A DNA stretch of 64,000 nt from Myxococcaceae bacterium (lineage in GTDB: Bacteria > Myxococcota_A > UBA9160), in NCBI GenBank assembly GCA_905339255.1, contig CAJPFO010000058.1, positions 1 to 64,000 on the forward strand, in the 5' to 3' direction. This document shows, in pieces, positions 42,633-52,491 of this stretch (its first letter is position 1; the number at the start of each line of letters is the position of its first letter). The translations under genes and the position numbers were made by a program. Under the pieces are notes generated by a model that did not search any database, was not told where the DNA came from, and saw only the letters and a program-made list of their open reading frames with translations.

Positions 42633-45581
42633 CTAGTCGGCGAGCAGCGCGAGAAGGTCGTCGCGCGTGAGCGATGCGGCGGCGCCCGCCTCGCCGAGCG
42701 CCACGCGAGCGAGCTCGCGCTTGCGTTCCTGGAGCGCGAGGATCCGCTCCTCGACCGTATCCTCGGCGACGAGGCGATGGACGAGAACGGGGCGATCCTG
42801 GCCGATCCGATGCGCGCGGTCGGCGGCTTGATCCTCGGCGGCGGGGTTCCACCAGGGATCGAGAAGGAAGACGTGGTCGGCGGCGGTCAGGTTGAGCCCC
42901 GTTCCTCCCGCGCGGAGTGAAACGAGGAGCACGGGGGGGCCGGAGGGATCCTGGAAGCGGGAGACCACCGCGCCACGATCGCGGGTCGAGCCGTCGAGGC
43001 GAAGGAAGTCGATTCCCGACTCGCGAAGCACGGGCTCGGTGAGATCGAGGAGGCTCGTCCACTGCGAGAAGACGAGCGCCTTGTGTTCCTCGGCGAGCAC
43101 CTCGTCGAGCGTCTCGCGCAGAAGCTCGAGCTTCGAGGAGCGTTCGACGCGCTGCCCCGGCACGAGCGCGGCGTGACAGCAGGCCTGCCGCAGGCGCAGG
43201 AGGGCCTCGAGTGCCGCGAAGACGCTGGCGCCCCCGGAGAGCTTCTTCGCGACGTCGGCGAGCGTCGCCGCACGGATGGCGTCGTAGACCGAACGCTCGT
43301 CCGGGTCGAGCGTGCAACGCAGCACGACGTCGGTTCGCGGCGGTAGCTCGGGAGTGACCTCGCGTTTGGTGCGCCGCAGCACGAAGGGACGGATCCGCTC
43401 GCGAAGCCTCGCGGCGGCGCCGGGTTCTCCCGCCGCGATCGGCCTCGCGGCCCGCTCTTCGAAGTCCTCGAGAGTGCCGAGGAGGCCGGGATTCGCGAAC
43501 TGGAGTTCGCTCCAGAGTTCTTCGAGGCGGTTCTCGACGGGAGTCCCGGTGAGTGCGATGCGGAAGCCGCCCTGCAGCCGGAAGGCTGCCTGCGCCACCT
43601 GGCTCGAGGGGTTCTTCACGTTCTGCGCCTCGTCGAGGACGATCGTCTCGAAGGACTCTGCGGCGAGGATCTCGGCGTCGAGACGCAGGATGGCGTAGCT
43701 CGTGATGGTGACGTCCGCGTCCGGATCGATCTGCCTTCGCGGCCCGTGGTGGCGGGCGACGCGGAGTGCCGGGCGGAAGCGGCGGATTTCATCCTCCCAG
43801 CCATGGAGCACGCTCGTCGGTGCGACGACGAGCGTGCGTCCCCGGATTGCGCAGAGCGCCTCGAGCGTCTTGCCGAGCCCCATGTCGTCGGCGAGGAGTG
43901 CGCCGAGGCCCGCATCGCGAAGGAAGCAGAGCCAGTCGACGCCTTGCTGCTGGTAGCCGCGGAGCGTCGCTCCGAGATCGGCCGGGAGTGCGGCGCGCGG
44001 GATGGCTTCGAAGCCGTCGACGAGGGCGCGGAGTCCCTCGAACGCTTCGGGGCGCGGCTCGCCGAGCGCGTCGCAAAGGCGCGCAAGATCCGGGAGCGCT
44101 GCGCGCGGCAGCCTGCCTCGCTCGTCCCGTGCCGCCAGGAGGTCTGCGATCCGGAGGCCGAAGCGCGAGAGCCAATCGGAGGGCAGCGGGGCGAAGCCGG
44201 CCCCCGGGAGTGCGACGAGAGGTTCGCCCGAACGAAACGCCCGCAACACTTCGCCGGCGCCGACCCCGACCGTGCGCTCTCCCTGGGGGCCGCCCGTGCG
44301 CGTCTCGAACTCGAGCGTGAAGCCGTCTCGCGTCGATCGGAAGCGCGGCTCGAGCGGCGGCGCTTCGAAGAAGGCTTCGTGCCCGCGGCCGCGGATCTCT
44401 CCGCGAAAGCGGTCGAGGCGCGCAGCGAACTCCACCGCCTGCGCGCCTCGAAGGACGCTCCGGTGTCCGGGGACGAGCTCGAGCGCGATCGCGAGCTCGC
44501 GGACGAGGCGCGCTTCGGCGGCCTCGTCGCGGAGCGGAAGCGCGCTCGCTCCGAGTGCCACGAGCTTGCCGGCGTCGATCCGCGCGGTCGGGGGATCGCC
44601 ATAGACGAGCGTTGCGAGCACCGAGAGCGAGTCGCCTTCGCGTTGCACGTCGAGGAGGATGCGCGGCGGCTGCTTCGCGGTGCGCGGAAGGCGAGCGGTC
44701 CGTACATCGACCGGAAGCCTCCTTTCGAGCGAGGGGAGGATCTCGCCGACGAGCCTCGGAACGTCGTCGACACCGAAGAGGACTCCCCGCGGAAGGTCGG
44801 CGCGCTCGCGCCCGCCGAGGCCGCTCTCGCCTACGGCCCGGATCTCGTCGCCGACGAGGACCGCTCCGTTTGCGAACCGCTCCGTGATGCGTGGATCGTC
44901 GACGAGGGTCAGGCGGAAGCCCTGCCCGGCGTCGTCGACGACGATCCGCGGGAGCGATCGTTCGGCACTCGCTCGAATCGGCCGACCTTCGAGCCGGAGA
45001 TCGTCGACCTTCGCGAGCGCGGCGAGAACGCGCGCGACGGCAGGCGCTTCGAGAGGCCCCCGGAGCCTCGTTCCGAGCGCGCGTTCGACTTCGAGATCGG
45101 CCTCCGAGGCCAAGAAGCTCGGTCCGTCGACGCGGCCGCTCGCGACGGCTGCGAGCGTGCTGCGGAGCGGGAGCTCCGAATCACCTCGGACGACGACCCG
45201 CTCGAGCGCGAGCGCGCCTCGCTCCCGCGCGAGCCGATACCCGATCCGACCCGGGCCTGCGCTCGCCTGCGCGTTCGGCTCCGGGGAGCCCGAGCCCGAC
45301 TCGCGAGAGCGCTTCCATGCGATCACGGCTGCCGCGACGTGGACGCAGGGATCCTCGGCGCCGTCGCAGTCGCACGACCATTCCGCGTCGTCCGGAAGCA
45401 GGGTGACTGCGGGGGCGACCAGACGGCCGGGAACCTGCACGCGGAGCGTCACCTCCGAGCCGGCCGCCTCCTGTTCGGTGACCGCGCCGGCGCGAGCGAG
45501 CTCGACTCCGCTCGACCAGGTGCCGCGCGAGCAGGACTCGCGGACGGCGTCGAAGAGGGCATTTCGCTCGGGGACGCTCAT
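42633..45581 (-). CDS. SNF2-family helicase/translocase with N-terminal SWIM zinc finger
   Basis: A 982-residue protein. A SWIM finger ([12 protein letters not shown], near residues 69-80) may bind DNA or protein. A long ~420-residue middle region is variable. The Swi2/Snf2 motor occupies the C-terminal half: [15 protein letters not shown], Walker [10 protein letters not shown], box [40 protein letters not shown] and [12 protein letters not shown]. It would move on double-stranded DNA and remodel bound proteins, e.g. RNA polymerase (RapA-like). ATG at 45581. Its 5' region carries the hairpin of the upstream operon. Confidence 0.92.
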   Translation of the reverse strand: MSVPERNALFDAVRESCSRGTWSSGVELARAGAVTEQEAAGSEVTLRVQVPGRLVAPAVTLLPDDAEWSCDCDGAEDPCVHVAAAVIAWKRSRESGSGSPEPNAQASAGPGRIGYRLARERGALALERVVVRGDSELPLRSTLAAVASGRVDGPSFLASEADLEVERALGTRLRGPLEAPAVARVLAALAKVDDLRLEGRPIRASAERSLPRIVVDDAGQGFRLTLVDDPRITERFANGAVLVGDEIRAVGESGLGGRERADLPRGVLFGVDDVPRLVGEILPSLERRLPVDVRTARLPRTAKQPPRILLDVQREGDSLSVLATLVYGDPPTARIDAGKLVALGASALPLRDEAAEARLVRELAIALELVPGHRSVLRGAQAVEFAARLDRFRGEIRGRGHEAFFEAPPLEPRFRSTRDGFTLEFETRTGGPQGERTVGVGAGEVLRAFRSGEPLVALPGAGFAPLPSDWLSRFGLRIADLLAARDERGRLPRAALPDLARLCDALGEPRPEAFEGLRALVDGFEAIPRAALPADLGATLRGYQQQGVDWLCFLRDAGLGALLADDMGLGKTLEALCAIRGRTLVVAPTSVLHGWEDEIRRFRPALRVARHHGPRRQIDPDADVTITSYAILRLDAEILAAESFETIVLDEAQNVKNPSSQVAQAAFRLQGGFRIALTGTPVENRLEELWSELQFANPGLLGTLEDFEERAARPIAAGEPGAAARLRERIRPFVLRRTKREVTPELPPRTDVVLRCTLDPDERSVYDAIRAATLADVAKKLSGGASVFAALEALLRLRQACCHAALVPGQRVERSSKLELLRETLDEVLAEEHKALVFSQWTSLLDLTEPVLRESGIDFLRLDGSTRDRGAVVSRFQDPSGPPVLLVSLRAGGTGLNLTAADHVFLLDPWWNPAAEDQAADRAHRIGQDRPVLVHRLVAEDTVEERILALQERKRELARVALGEAGAAASLTRDDLLALLAD

Positions 45582-45675
45582 GAGCGCAGCGAAGGTAACG
45601 GATGCGGGGCCAGCGGATCCGCCTTCGACACGGTCGCCTGCCCCCGGAGCCGCTCGCGTGCCGGCTCCGCCCCTT

Positions 45676-45711
45676 GGAGATCGACCCGACCCGTCTCGGG
45701 TCGGTCTCCTA
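45676..45711 (-). terminator. Stop-codon-fused hairpin, copy 4 (full)
   Basis: On the minus strand the DUF3137 gene's TAG (45711-45709) reads on as GAGACCGACCCGA, a 6-base loop, then TCGGGTCGATCTCC. The arms are 45696-45709 and 45676-45689, 14 bp with a single wobble. It is almost the same as the palindrome at 23122-23157. It ends the cytochrome c/LemA operon and separates it from the SNF2 gene. Confidence 0.65.
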
Positions 45712-46662
45712 GGCCGTTCGTGCGAGCGGCGGGGCGCCCTTCGACCAGATGCGGGTATTGAGATCGAGCTCCTCGACGAGCCCGATCGCGAGCTCGAGCT
45801 CGCCGATCCAGGTCCGCATGCCCTCCTCGGAGATCGCGCTCTTGGTCGGGTCGAGCGCGAAGAGGTCGTGGCTCAGCGGCATCGCCAGATGGAGCTTCTG
45901 GCGGGCGAAGGCGATCCGGATCTCGCTCGCGCCGTTCTTGCGCAAGCGAACGATCCGTTCCATGAGGCTCGGCGTGAGGAGATAACGCGCCTCGACCGGA
46001 TCGGTCGCGTAGACGCGGAAGTACTTCTCGAACTCGACGTTCTCGAGGGTGACGAGGTCGGCTCCATCGACGCTTTGGAGGCCCTGCAGCGCTCGTCCGA
46101 GGCTCCCGAAGGTGCGCTCGGCCACGTCGGGCAGGACGAACGTGCGGCCGCGGAAGGACTTGTGGAAGTCGGCGACGAAGAAGAGCCCCGAGAAGACGGT
46201 CCCCTCGCTCCGCTTCTGTTCCTTTCGCGTCACGCGGAGCTCGCAGAAGCGGAAGTCGGTCGCTCCGCTCCGCCCCCGCACGAGATCTTCGCCACGGTAG
46301 CGGTTCCAGGTGGAGGAGTAGAGATGGCTCGCGCGGAACTCGTCTTCGCCGATCGATCCGTTCGGTACGTACTCGAGATCCGGGTTCCAGAAGCGAAGCA
46401 CCCGGGAGACGAGGTTTTCCTTCAAATCGTGTTGGAGCGACGTCACGACCTGCGTGAAGCGGTAGATGAACCACGCGACCGCGAGCACGAGGGGAAGGGG
46501 ATTTCCAATCGCGAACGAGAAGACGATCGAGGTGACGAGCACGATCGCGGTGGCTCGGTTCCAGACCCGGGCGAGCGCCAATTTGCGCCGTCGCTCGTAG
46601 CCTCGGAGTTCGGGAAGGAGCTCGCGACGAAAGAACTCCCGGAGCTCGGATTCGCTGCGCAA
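45709..46662 (-). CDS. DUF3137-type membrane protein
   Basis: A 317-residue protein. A basic cytoplasmic N terminus is followed by two adjoining membrane segments (about 35-50 and 54-70) and a large cytoplasmic domain with [34 protein letters not shown] and [11 protein letters not shown]. This matches DUF3137, often encoded next to LemA. TTG at 46662 is the likely start, 15 bases after the lemA stop. Role unknown; the pair is found with membrane stress and signalling functions. Confidence 0.82.
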   Translation of the reverse strand: MRSESELREFFRRELLPELRGYERRRKLALARVWNRATAIVLVTSIVFSFAIGNPLPLVLAVAWFIYRFTQVVTSLQHDLKENLVSRVLRFWNPDLEYVPNGSIGEDEFRASHLYSSTWNRYRGEDLVRGRSGATDFRFCELRVTRKEQKRSEGTVFSGLFFVADFHKSFRGRTFVLPDVAERTFGSLGRALQGLQSVDGADLVTLENVEFEKYFRVYATDPVEARYLLTPSLMERIVRLRKNGASEIRIAFARQKLHLAMPLSHDLFALDPTKSAISEEGMRTWIGELELAIGLVEELDLNTRIWSKGAPPLARTA

Positions 46663-46677
46663 GGCCGGCGCCGCCGG

Positions 46678-47328
46678 CTAACCGCGCCGGATCTCGCGGA
46701 ACTGGGCCGCGACGTCGGGGCGTGCCGTCGCCGCGTCCCGGACCTCGAAGTATTCGCGCGTGCCGTACCCGAATGCCCGAGCCAGCAGATTCGTCGGGAA
46801 CATCCGCGTGGTGTCGTTCAGGTGTCGCGCGGCGTCGTTGTAGGTCCGACGCGCGGCGGCGAGCTGCTCCTCGACCTCGTTCAGCGCCCGTTGCAGCGCC
46901 TGGAAGCTCTGATCGGCCTTGAGCTCCGGGTAGCCCTCCGCCGTGGCGACGAGTTGACGCAGCGCATCGGTGATCTGGTTCTCGAGCCGCGCCTGATCCG
47001 AGGGGCTCCTGCGTCCGGAGACCGCCTGGGCGCGAAGCGCGATCACGCGCTCGAGCACGCTCGATTCGTGCTCCATGTAGCGCTCGGCGGCGGCGACGAG
47101 GTTCGGGATCAGATCGTGCCGCTTCTGGAGCTGGACGCCGACCGTGGAGTAGGCGGTGTCGGCGTGATTCGCGGCCGAGACGATCGAGTTGAAGGCGAGC
47201 GCGAAGAGCGCCACGGCGGCCGCGACGAGCCAGGGCGTCTCGACCCCGAGCATCCAGCCCGCGAAGATCCCGAGCATTCCCGCGATGATCCAGAGGGTGT
47301 GCACGGCCGGCTCCTTCCGGCGTCTCAT
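46678..47328 (-). CDS. lemA: LemA family protein
   Basis: A 216-residue protein. Two N-terminal hydrophobic segments (about 10-28 and 33-50) are followed by the LemA helical bundle: YSTVGVQLQKRHDLIPNLVAA, ATAEGYPELKADQSF, LAAARRTYNDAARHLND and FPTNLLARAFGY. ATG at 47328 overlaps the previous stop as ATGA; a GTG at 47303 preceded by AAGGAG is a strong alternative and would remove eight residues. Located at the inner membrane. It forms a unit with DUF3137 and the DUF4405 gene. Confidence 0.9.
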   Translation of the reverse strand: MRRRKEPAVHTLWIIAGMLGIFAGWMLGVETPWLVAAAVALFALAFNSIVSAANHADTAYSTVGVQLQKRHDLIPNLVAAAERYMEHESSVLERVIALRAQAVSGRRSPSDQARLENQITDALRQLVATAEGYPELKADQSFQALQRALNEVEEQLAAARRTYNDAARHLNDTTRMFPTNLLARAFGYGTREYFEVRDAATARPDVAAQFREIRRG

Positions 47329-47777
47329 CGGCGCTCGGCCGCCCGGTCTTGATCGTCCGCTGCCGGGGCGGCCTTCCGAGAGGCCGCCCCCCAGTGCTCG
47401 CCTCCGCGCGGAGCCTCTTCGACGCCCGCGACGAAGGGGGCCAGCGCGGCGGCGAAGATCGCCAGGAGCCCGACGAGTCCGAGCGCAATCCGCAGCGCCG
47501 ACCCGGGTTCCGGGCGCCCCCGGAGCATCGTCGCGATCCAGCGACGATGGAGCCAGAGATGCACGACGAGCACCGCGAAGAAGACCATCGCGATCCAGAA
47601 GTGGACGTCGCCCCAGGCGTGCCGGTCGAAGCCGAAGATCGTGGTCCTGCGCCCGCTGCCCGGAGGGAGGAGGGTTCGCAGCAGGATCCCGGTCGAGGTG
47701 AGCAGGACGAACCCCGCGAACGCCGCGACGTCGACGGCGAACTGGATCGCGGGACGGGTCAGGGGGCGAGAAGCCAT
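47325..47777 (-). CDS. DUF4405-type cytochrome b-like membrane protein
   Basis: A 150-residue protein with three membrane segments (about 12-33, 57-76 and 90-112). Several histidines are placed as in small b-type cytochromes (FDRHAWGDVHFWIAM, VVHLWLHRRWI), so heme binding is plausible. The C-terminal ~35 residues are charged and disordered. ATG at 47777 overlaps the DUF4336 stop. Next to a c-type cytochrome gene it may take part in electron transfer across the inner membrane; inference. Confidence 0.72.
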   Translation of the reverse strand: MASRPLTRPAIQFAVDVAAFAGFVLLTSTGILLRTLLPPGSGRRTTIFGFDRHAWGDVHFWIAMVFFAVLVVHLWLHRRWIATMLRGRPEPGSALRIALGLVGLLAIFAAALAPFVAGVEEAPRGGEHWGAASRKAAPAADDQDRAAERR

Positions 47778-48448
47778 GCGTAGCCCTCGCGCAGCGCCTC
47801 GCGGCCGCCCCTTTCGAGAACCTCACCGTGCGCCACGATCACGCGGTCGAAGTCCCAGGCGAGGATCCGCTCGAGGCTCGTACGCGCGGCCGCGCGATCC
47901 CGGATCAAGAGCGGGTCGAGCTTCGACGGCCCGAAGCGGCCGTAGCTCCGGAGAAGCTTCATGAAAAGGCGCGTCCGCAGCGGGGCGCGCGGACCGAAGT
48001 GGAAGGCCAGGTCGCAGAGCACGAGCGTGCGAGTCGCGCGGTGGAAGAACGTGACCTCGTTTTCGTAGGGGCGGCCGCGGAAGAAGGTCTGGTCGACCTC
48101 GCCGCGCCACGGCTCGGGCGCTTCGTCGCCGAGGATCGCGACGTAGCGGAGGTCCGGACGCTTGCGCTCGAGACCGGGGCCGATCCAGAGCTTCGCCTCC
48201 GGCCAGTGCGTCTCGACCTCTCCGGCATAGAGGTGATGGACGCGGTTCGGGGCGACGGCGTACGCCACGCGTCCGACGGCGTCGAGCTCGGCTCGGAGCC
48301 CGGGATCGATCGCGACGGGCGAGTGGAGCAGGAGCGAGCCGCTCCGAAGCCGCATCACCGTCATGTGCGTTCCGACCGGGAGCCCGTAGAACGTCTGCGG
48401 GCGCTCGACCACCCAGAGCCCTTCGTCGAGCGCGATGAGCTGTCCCAT
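47759..48448 (-). CDS. DUF4336 (metallo-beta-lactamase-like) protein
   Basis: A 229-residue soluble protein: LDEGLWVVERPQTFYGLPVG, RLRSGSLLLHSPVAID, VHHLYAGEVETHWPEAKLW and TFFHRATRTLVLCDLAFHFG. This is the DUF4336 pattern, a beta-lactamase-like fold in which the metal ligands are not well kept. Function unknown. A perfect AAAGGAGG lies before the ATG at 48448. It is 35 bases downstream of the cytochrome c gene. Confidence 0.82.
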   Translation of the reverse strand: MGQLIALDEGLWVVERPQTFYGLPVGTHMTVMRLRSGSLLLHSPVAIDPGLRAELDAVGRVAYAVAPNRVHHLYAGEVETHWPEAKLWIGPGLERKRPDLRYVAILGDEAPEPWRGEVDQTFFRGRPYENEVTFFHRATRTLVLCDLAFHFGPRAPLRTRLFMKLLRSYGRFGPSKLDPLLIRDRAAARTSLERILAWDFDRVIVAHGEVLERGGREALREGYAWLLAP

Positions 48449-48483
48449 CCGATCCTCCTTTCACGCACCACCGGGAGCGCGCG

Positions 48484-49329
48484 TCACGGCGAGGCCTCCT
48501 GGTGCGGATCGTGTTTGCGCTCGCGCATCGCATCGAAATACGCGAGCAAGGCGTCGAGGTCGGCGTCGTCGAGGCCCGGATGTGCGGGCATCGTCGTATG
48601 GCGGAACTTCGAGGGATCGCGTACGTAGGCGCGGATCTGCTCGCGCGGGCGGTACTCGACGATGCTCTGCGGGACGTTCAAGTCCGGGCCGACGCGGCCC
48701 CCCTCACCGTTCATGGCGTGGCAGGCGAAGCACTGCCTGCGGAAGATCTCGAAGCCTCTCCATGCGGGGGAATCGGGGGGAAGGCCCTCGGGGCGCGTAT
48801 GCGCGAACTCCGCCTCGAAGGGAGCGACCTCGATCGCCGTGAGCTGATACGGCCAGGGATGGCGGTCGGGATCGCGTTGCGCAGCACCCGTCCAGACCAG
48901 GTAGAAGGGAGCCGGGTCGAGCCTGCGGTGGTCGATCGGCTCGAAGCGGCCCACGCCGAGATCCGCGTCCCCGAGAGCGAGGTAGCCGCCGTCTTCGGCG
49001 ACGACGTGTCCGCTCGCGGGCCGCGTGTAGCCGTCCTTCGCGCGGAAGAAGAAGCTCTCGCCGGCGAGCGACTCGACCGGCTCGCCGAAGCCCTCCCGGA
49101 TCACCGCCCGAAGCGGACATGCGAGGTAGCGTTTCTCGCTCGCGTACGAGGGATCGTCGACCGTCACGGTGCGCGCTCCGCAGCGCGACGCGAGCTCGGC
49201 GGCCGAAAGCGTCCGAAGCGTGACGCCGTCGCGGACGAAACGAAGACCGTCCGCGGCGGGGGGCGTCGCGTCGAGCGAGGTCGCCGCCAGAAGCCATGCC
49301 GAGACGAGAACGAGCGCCGAGCGGAGCAT
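48484..49329 (-). CDS. Periplasmic mono-heme cytochrome c with N-terminal oxidoreductase-like domain
   Basis: A 281-residue exported protein. A signal peptide (about 1-22) is followed by a ~170-residue domain with paired cysteines (SRCGARTVTVDD, KRYLACPLRAVIREGFG) that resembles a molybdopterin-oxidoreductase-like fold without its cofactor. The C-terminal heme domain has CFACH and a likely Met ligand (HTTMPAHPG). First gene of the operon leading to lemA/DUF3137. It likely carries electrons in the periplasm; partners unknown. Confidence 0.85.
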   Translation of the reverse strand: MLRSALVLVSAWLLAATSLDATPPAADGLRFVRDGVTLRTLSAAELASRCGARTVTVDDPSYASEKRYLACPLRAVIREGFGEPVESLAGESFFFRAKDGYTRPASGHVVAEDGGYLALGDADLGVGRFEPIDHRRLDPAPFYLVWTGAAQRDPDRHPWPYQLTAIEVAPFEAEFAHTRPEGLPPDSPAWRGFEIFRRQCFACHAMNGEGGRVGPDLNVPQSIVEYRPREQIRAYVRDPSKFRHTTMPAHPGLDDADLDALLAYFDAMRERKHDPHQEASP

Positions 49330-49402
49330 GGCGGCCGAGCATAGCCCCGGCGCGCCCGGAACTGCGATCCACGGCGCCGGGTCCGTCCGGCGAGGGCCTT
49401 GC

Positions 49403-50746
49403 TCAATCGAGCGGGTAACGACGGAACGCCGCCCATCCGAGCAGGCCGAGAGCGCCCGCGACCGGGCCGCAGAGCAGGATTCCGAGCGGCCGCTCCGCCG
49501 TGTTGCCGAACTGGCTGAAGAGCTGCGTCGCGACGAGCGGGCCGATTCCGAACGACACCTTCGTGAGGAGTCCCTGCATCCCGAAATACATCGCCTCTCG
49601 CCGCAGCCCCGTCCGCTTCTCGTCCTCGTCGATCACGTCGGAGATGAGAACGCGGGAGAGAACGAGCATCGTCCCGACGGGGACACCGACCGACGCCATG
49701 AAGACGAGGTACGTCGCCGTCGGCCAAGGCGAGATCGAGACGAGCGGGAGGAGCGTGAACTGCGCCGCCATCACGAGCAGCGAGAGTCCGTACATCCGCT
49801 TCTTTCCGTACGCCGGAACCCAGCGTCCGAGGAATGGGAGCGTGAGCGCGGCGACGGCGTAGACGAGTGCCGATCCGATCGACGCTTCCGCTTCGCTCGC
49901 ACGGAGCACGGAGCGACCGAAGTAGGGGACCGCCGTCACGAGGATGTTGACGCCGATCAAGAAGACGCTCATCGGAGCCACGAGCGGCAGGAAGGCCGGG
50001 TTGCGGAGCGATTCCATCACGGCGCTCCGGAACGAGAGGTGTCCGCTTTCGGGCGCGTGGTTCCGTCGCTCCCTCACCGAGAACGTCGCGAGCATCACGA
50101 AGGCGAGGATGAGCAAGCCGCAGAGCAGGGCCTGCGGCTCGAAGCCATTGCGGAAGCGGATCCCGACGAGCGTGACACCGCCCGCCCATGCTGCGACGAG
50201 CGGCCCGAGGGCGAGGTTGCCCGCGATGATCACCAGCACGGTGAAACCGGTCATGAGCGACGAGATGCGAGTTCGTGCCGCCGTACTCCTCGCGATCTCG
50301 GGAAGGAGCGCGAGATACGGAGCTCCGACCATCGTGAACGCGCACCAGAAGACGGTGTTGAGCAGGACGAGCAGAGCCCCCGTCTCGAGCTCGTGGCCGG
50401 GTCCGAACGGCGGAAAGAACATCCCGATCAACGTCGCGACGAGGATCGGAGCGCCGACCAGGATGAACGGCCTGCGGCGGCCGAGGCGGGTGTCCGCGCG
50501 GTCGGAGAGGAAGCCGACGACGGGCTCCGCGAAGCCGTCGACGATGCGCCCGACCAGGAGCAGCGCGCCCACCGTGGCCGCCGGGAGCAGCGCGACGGCT
50601 CCGGGCGCGTCCGCCGGGGGAGCGTAGAGATAGGGAAGCCAGGAGAGCAGCGGCTGCGCGACGTCGAGACCGATCGTTCCCGACGCGTAGGCGACGGCGC
50701 GCCCCGGCCGGATCTCCTCCGCATCCTCCGCTTCCGGTTCGGACAT
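49403..50746 (-). CDS. GPH/MFS_2-type cation-coupled sugar transporter
   Basis: A 447-residue protein with about 12 membrane segments. The loop DRADTRLGRRRPFI after helix 2 is the hallmark of the glycoside-pentoside-hexuronide (MelB-like) family, and the segment DVIDEDEKRTGLRREAMYFG fits the central loop. It would import or export sugars or related solutes with a cation. The substrate cannot be named. It is 61 bases downstream of the transaldolase gene on the same strand. Confidence 0.87.
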   Translation of the reverse strand: MSEPEAEDAEEIRPGRAVAYASGTIGLDVAQPLLSWLPYLYAPPADAPGAVALLPAATVGALLLVGRIVDGFAEPVVGFLSDRADTRLGRRRPFILVGAPILVATLIGMFFPPFGPGHELETGALLVLLNTVFWCAFTMVGAPYLALLPEIARSTAARTRISSLMTGFTVLVIIAGNLALGPLVAAWAGGVTLVGIRFRNGFEPQALLCGLLILAFVMLATFSVRERRNHAPESGHLSFRSAVMESLRNPAFLPLVAPMSVFLIGVNILVTAVPYFGRSVLRASEAEASIGSALVYAVAALTLPFLGRWVPAYGKKRMYGLSLLVMAAQFTLLPLVSISPWPTATYLVFMASVGVPVGTMLVLSRVLISDVIDEDEKRTGLRREAMYFGMQGLLTKVSFGIGPLVATQLFSQFGNTAERPLGILLCGPVAGALGLLGWAAFRRYPLD

Positions 50747-50807
50747 GCCGCAGTCTACACCGTAGCGTGGCGCGCTGGGTGGAGAAGCGTCCGCCGCGTC
50801 CGTCGTA

Positions 50808-51866
50808 TCAATGTCCCGGCGCGAGCGTCGCCCGCTTCTCCTTGATCGTGGCGAGGAGCGCTCGGTGCGGCTTCACGAACTTGTCGACGCCCTCGCGCAT
50901 CAGCACGGTCTCGAGCTCGACGGGATCGACCTTCTCTTCGATCTCGCGAAGCACGGCGTCGGGAGGCATCTGGTCGACGCGCCGGAGGTAGGTCTTTCCG
51001 AGCCGCTCGACCGCTTCGTTGGTCGCGGGCGGGTTGGTCTGGATGTCGCTTCCGGCGAGGGCTTCGACGTACTTGTCCGGAGGATCGCTCTTCTTCTTGG
51101 TCCCGGTGCTGGCGAAGACGATCTCCTGCCGAAGCGCGAGCGCCTTCCCTCCCCAGAACGATTGGTTCTCCAACCAGAGCTTCTTCACGTTCACGATCCC
51201 GACCTGCCCCTGCGCGGTGGGCGAGAGGCCGGCGCAGTGCTCTTCCGTGTAGACGTCGACGCGAGAGACGAAGATCGAGTAGACGCTCTTGAACTGCGCG
51301 AGGTCCTTGCGCCGCTGCGCACCGCGCCAGACCGCTTCGCGAGCGGCCTCGTACTGCCGCTCGGTGAAGATGAGCGTCACGTTCACGGTGATGCCGGCCG
51401 CCACGAGCTCCTCGAGGGCGCCGATCCCGCCGGGGGTCGCCGGCACCTTGATCATCCGGTTCTTGCGGCCGAGCCCCCATTTCTTGCCGAGCTCGACGTA
51501 GCGGGCCGAGCGGGCCGCGAGCGGGGGGCCCGTCTGCGGATCCTCGAGGAGGGGGTCGAGCTCGAAGCTCACGTAGCCGTCGTCCCCCCGCGTCTCCTCC
51601 CAGACCGGCAAGAAGACCTCCTGCGCCCCGCGGACGAGCTCGTCGGTCGTCTCCCAGCAGATCGCGTCGTCGTCGAGGCCGTGCTTGATGTGGTCGGCGA
51701 GCTTCGCATCGAAGCGTCCCGTACGGATCAGGTCCGAGATGATGATCGGGTTCGAGGTGGCGCCGCTCGCCCCGAGGGCGCGGTTTTGCTTCACGAGCTC
51801 CGGATCGATCGAGTCGAGCCAGAGTTTCGTGCCGCAATCGATCAGCGAACGAAGCGACGAAGCCAT
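50808..51866 (-). CDS. tal: Transaldolase
   Basis: A 352-residue TIM-barrel enzyme of the pentose phosphate pathway, transferring a dihydroxyacetone unit. Motifs: [22 protein letters not shown], the Schiff-base Lys in [19 protein letters not shown] and [15 protein letters not shown]. The C terminus is longer than in the small transaldolases. ATG at 51866 with GGGAGGGAGA upstream. It is divergent from the BLUF gene, with about 120 bases between the starts. Confidence 0.92.
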   Translation of the reverse strand: MASSLRSLIDCGTKLWLDSIDPELVKQNRALGASGATSNPIIISDLIRTGRFDAKLADHIKHGLDDDAICWETTDELVRGAQEVFLPVWEETRGDDGYVSFELDPLLEDPQTGPPLAARSARYVELGKKWGLGRKNRMIKVPATPGGIGALEELVAAGITVNVTLIFTERQYEAAREAVWRGAQRRKDLAQFKSVYSIFVSRVDVYTEEHCAGLSPTAQGQVGIVNVKKLWLENQSFWGGKALALRQEIVFASTGTKKKSDPPDKYVEALAGSDIQTNPPATNEAVERLGKTYLRRVDQMPPDAVLREIEEKVDPVELETVLMREGVDKFVKPHRALLATIKEKRATLAPGH

Positions 51867-51990
51867 CGGATTCTCCCTCCCCCGGTTTCGGGAGAGACTA
51901 CCGCGGTGGCCGGGTTCCGTCCGCGCGACCGTCAAGCCGGGCGCGGGGCTTCCGATGAGAGCGCCGAGCGCTTCGATCGACGGAGGCACC

Positions 51991-52410
51991 TTGTACCAGC
52001 TCGTCTACCTGAGCCGCGCCGTTCCCCCCCTCACGAGCGCGCAGATCCTGGATCTCGTCGTGTGTTCCCGGGAGCACAACCAGCGCCACCACCTCACGGG
52101 GATCCTGCTCTCGAAGGCGGGGCAGTTCATGCACCTGCTCGAGGGGGACCGCCCCGACGTCGAGGCGCTCTTCGAAAGGATCGAGCGCGACCCCCGCCAT
52201 CGCGAGGTGACGGTCCTGCATCAAGGTTCCGCCGAGGGGCGCCAATTTCCGGGTTGTCCGCTCGGGTTCCAGGATCTCGGCTCTGCGGCGGTGCTCGCCG
52301 TGCCGGGCTTCGGCGCGTTTCTCAATACGTCGCTCAGCGCCGACGAGTTCAGGGATTTCTCGAAGGCGCAGAAGCTTCTGCTCCTCTTCCAGCGCCGGCG
52401 CTCGTCGTAA
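51991..52410 (+). CDS. BLUF-domain protein lacking conserved photoactive residues
   Basis: A 139-residue single-domain protein of the BLUF (blue light using FAD) fold: [29 protein letters not shown] and [21 protein letters not shown]. Tyr6 and Asn30 of the flavin pocket are kept. The key Gln is His48 (GQFMHLLEG) and the Trp/Met pair is Cys89/Leu91 (FPGCPLGF). Classical photochemistry needs the Gln, so it may be light-insensitive or use another mechanism. TTG at 51991 with GGAGG upstream is preferred; ATG at 51955 would add 12 residues. No output domain. Confidence 0.85.
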   Translation: MYQLVYLSRAVPPLTSAQILDLVVCSREHNQRHHLTGILLSKAGQFMHLLEGDRPDVEALFERIERDPRHREVTVLHQGSAEGRQFPGCPLGFQDLGSAAVLAVPGFGAFLNTSLSADEFRDFSKAQKLLLLFQRRRSS

Positions 52411-52491
52411 GAGACCCGGGCGCCGCACCGACGGGCAGCTCGGCGGGTCGCCCGTTCGCACCCGAGGTCCCGGCTCACCCGGCGGTCGCGG

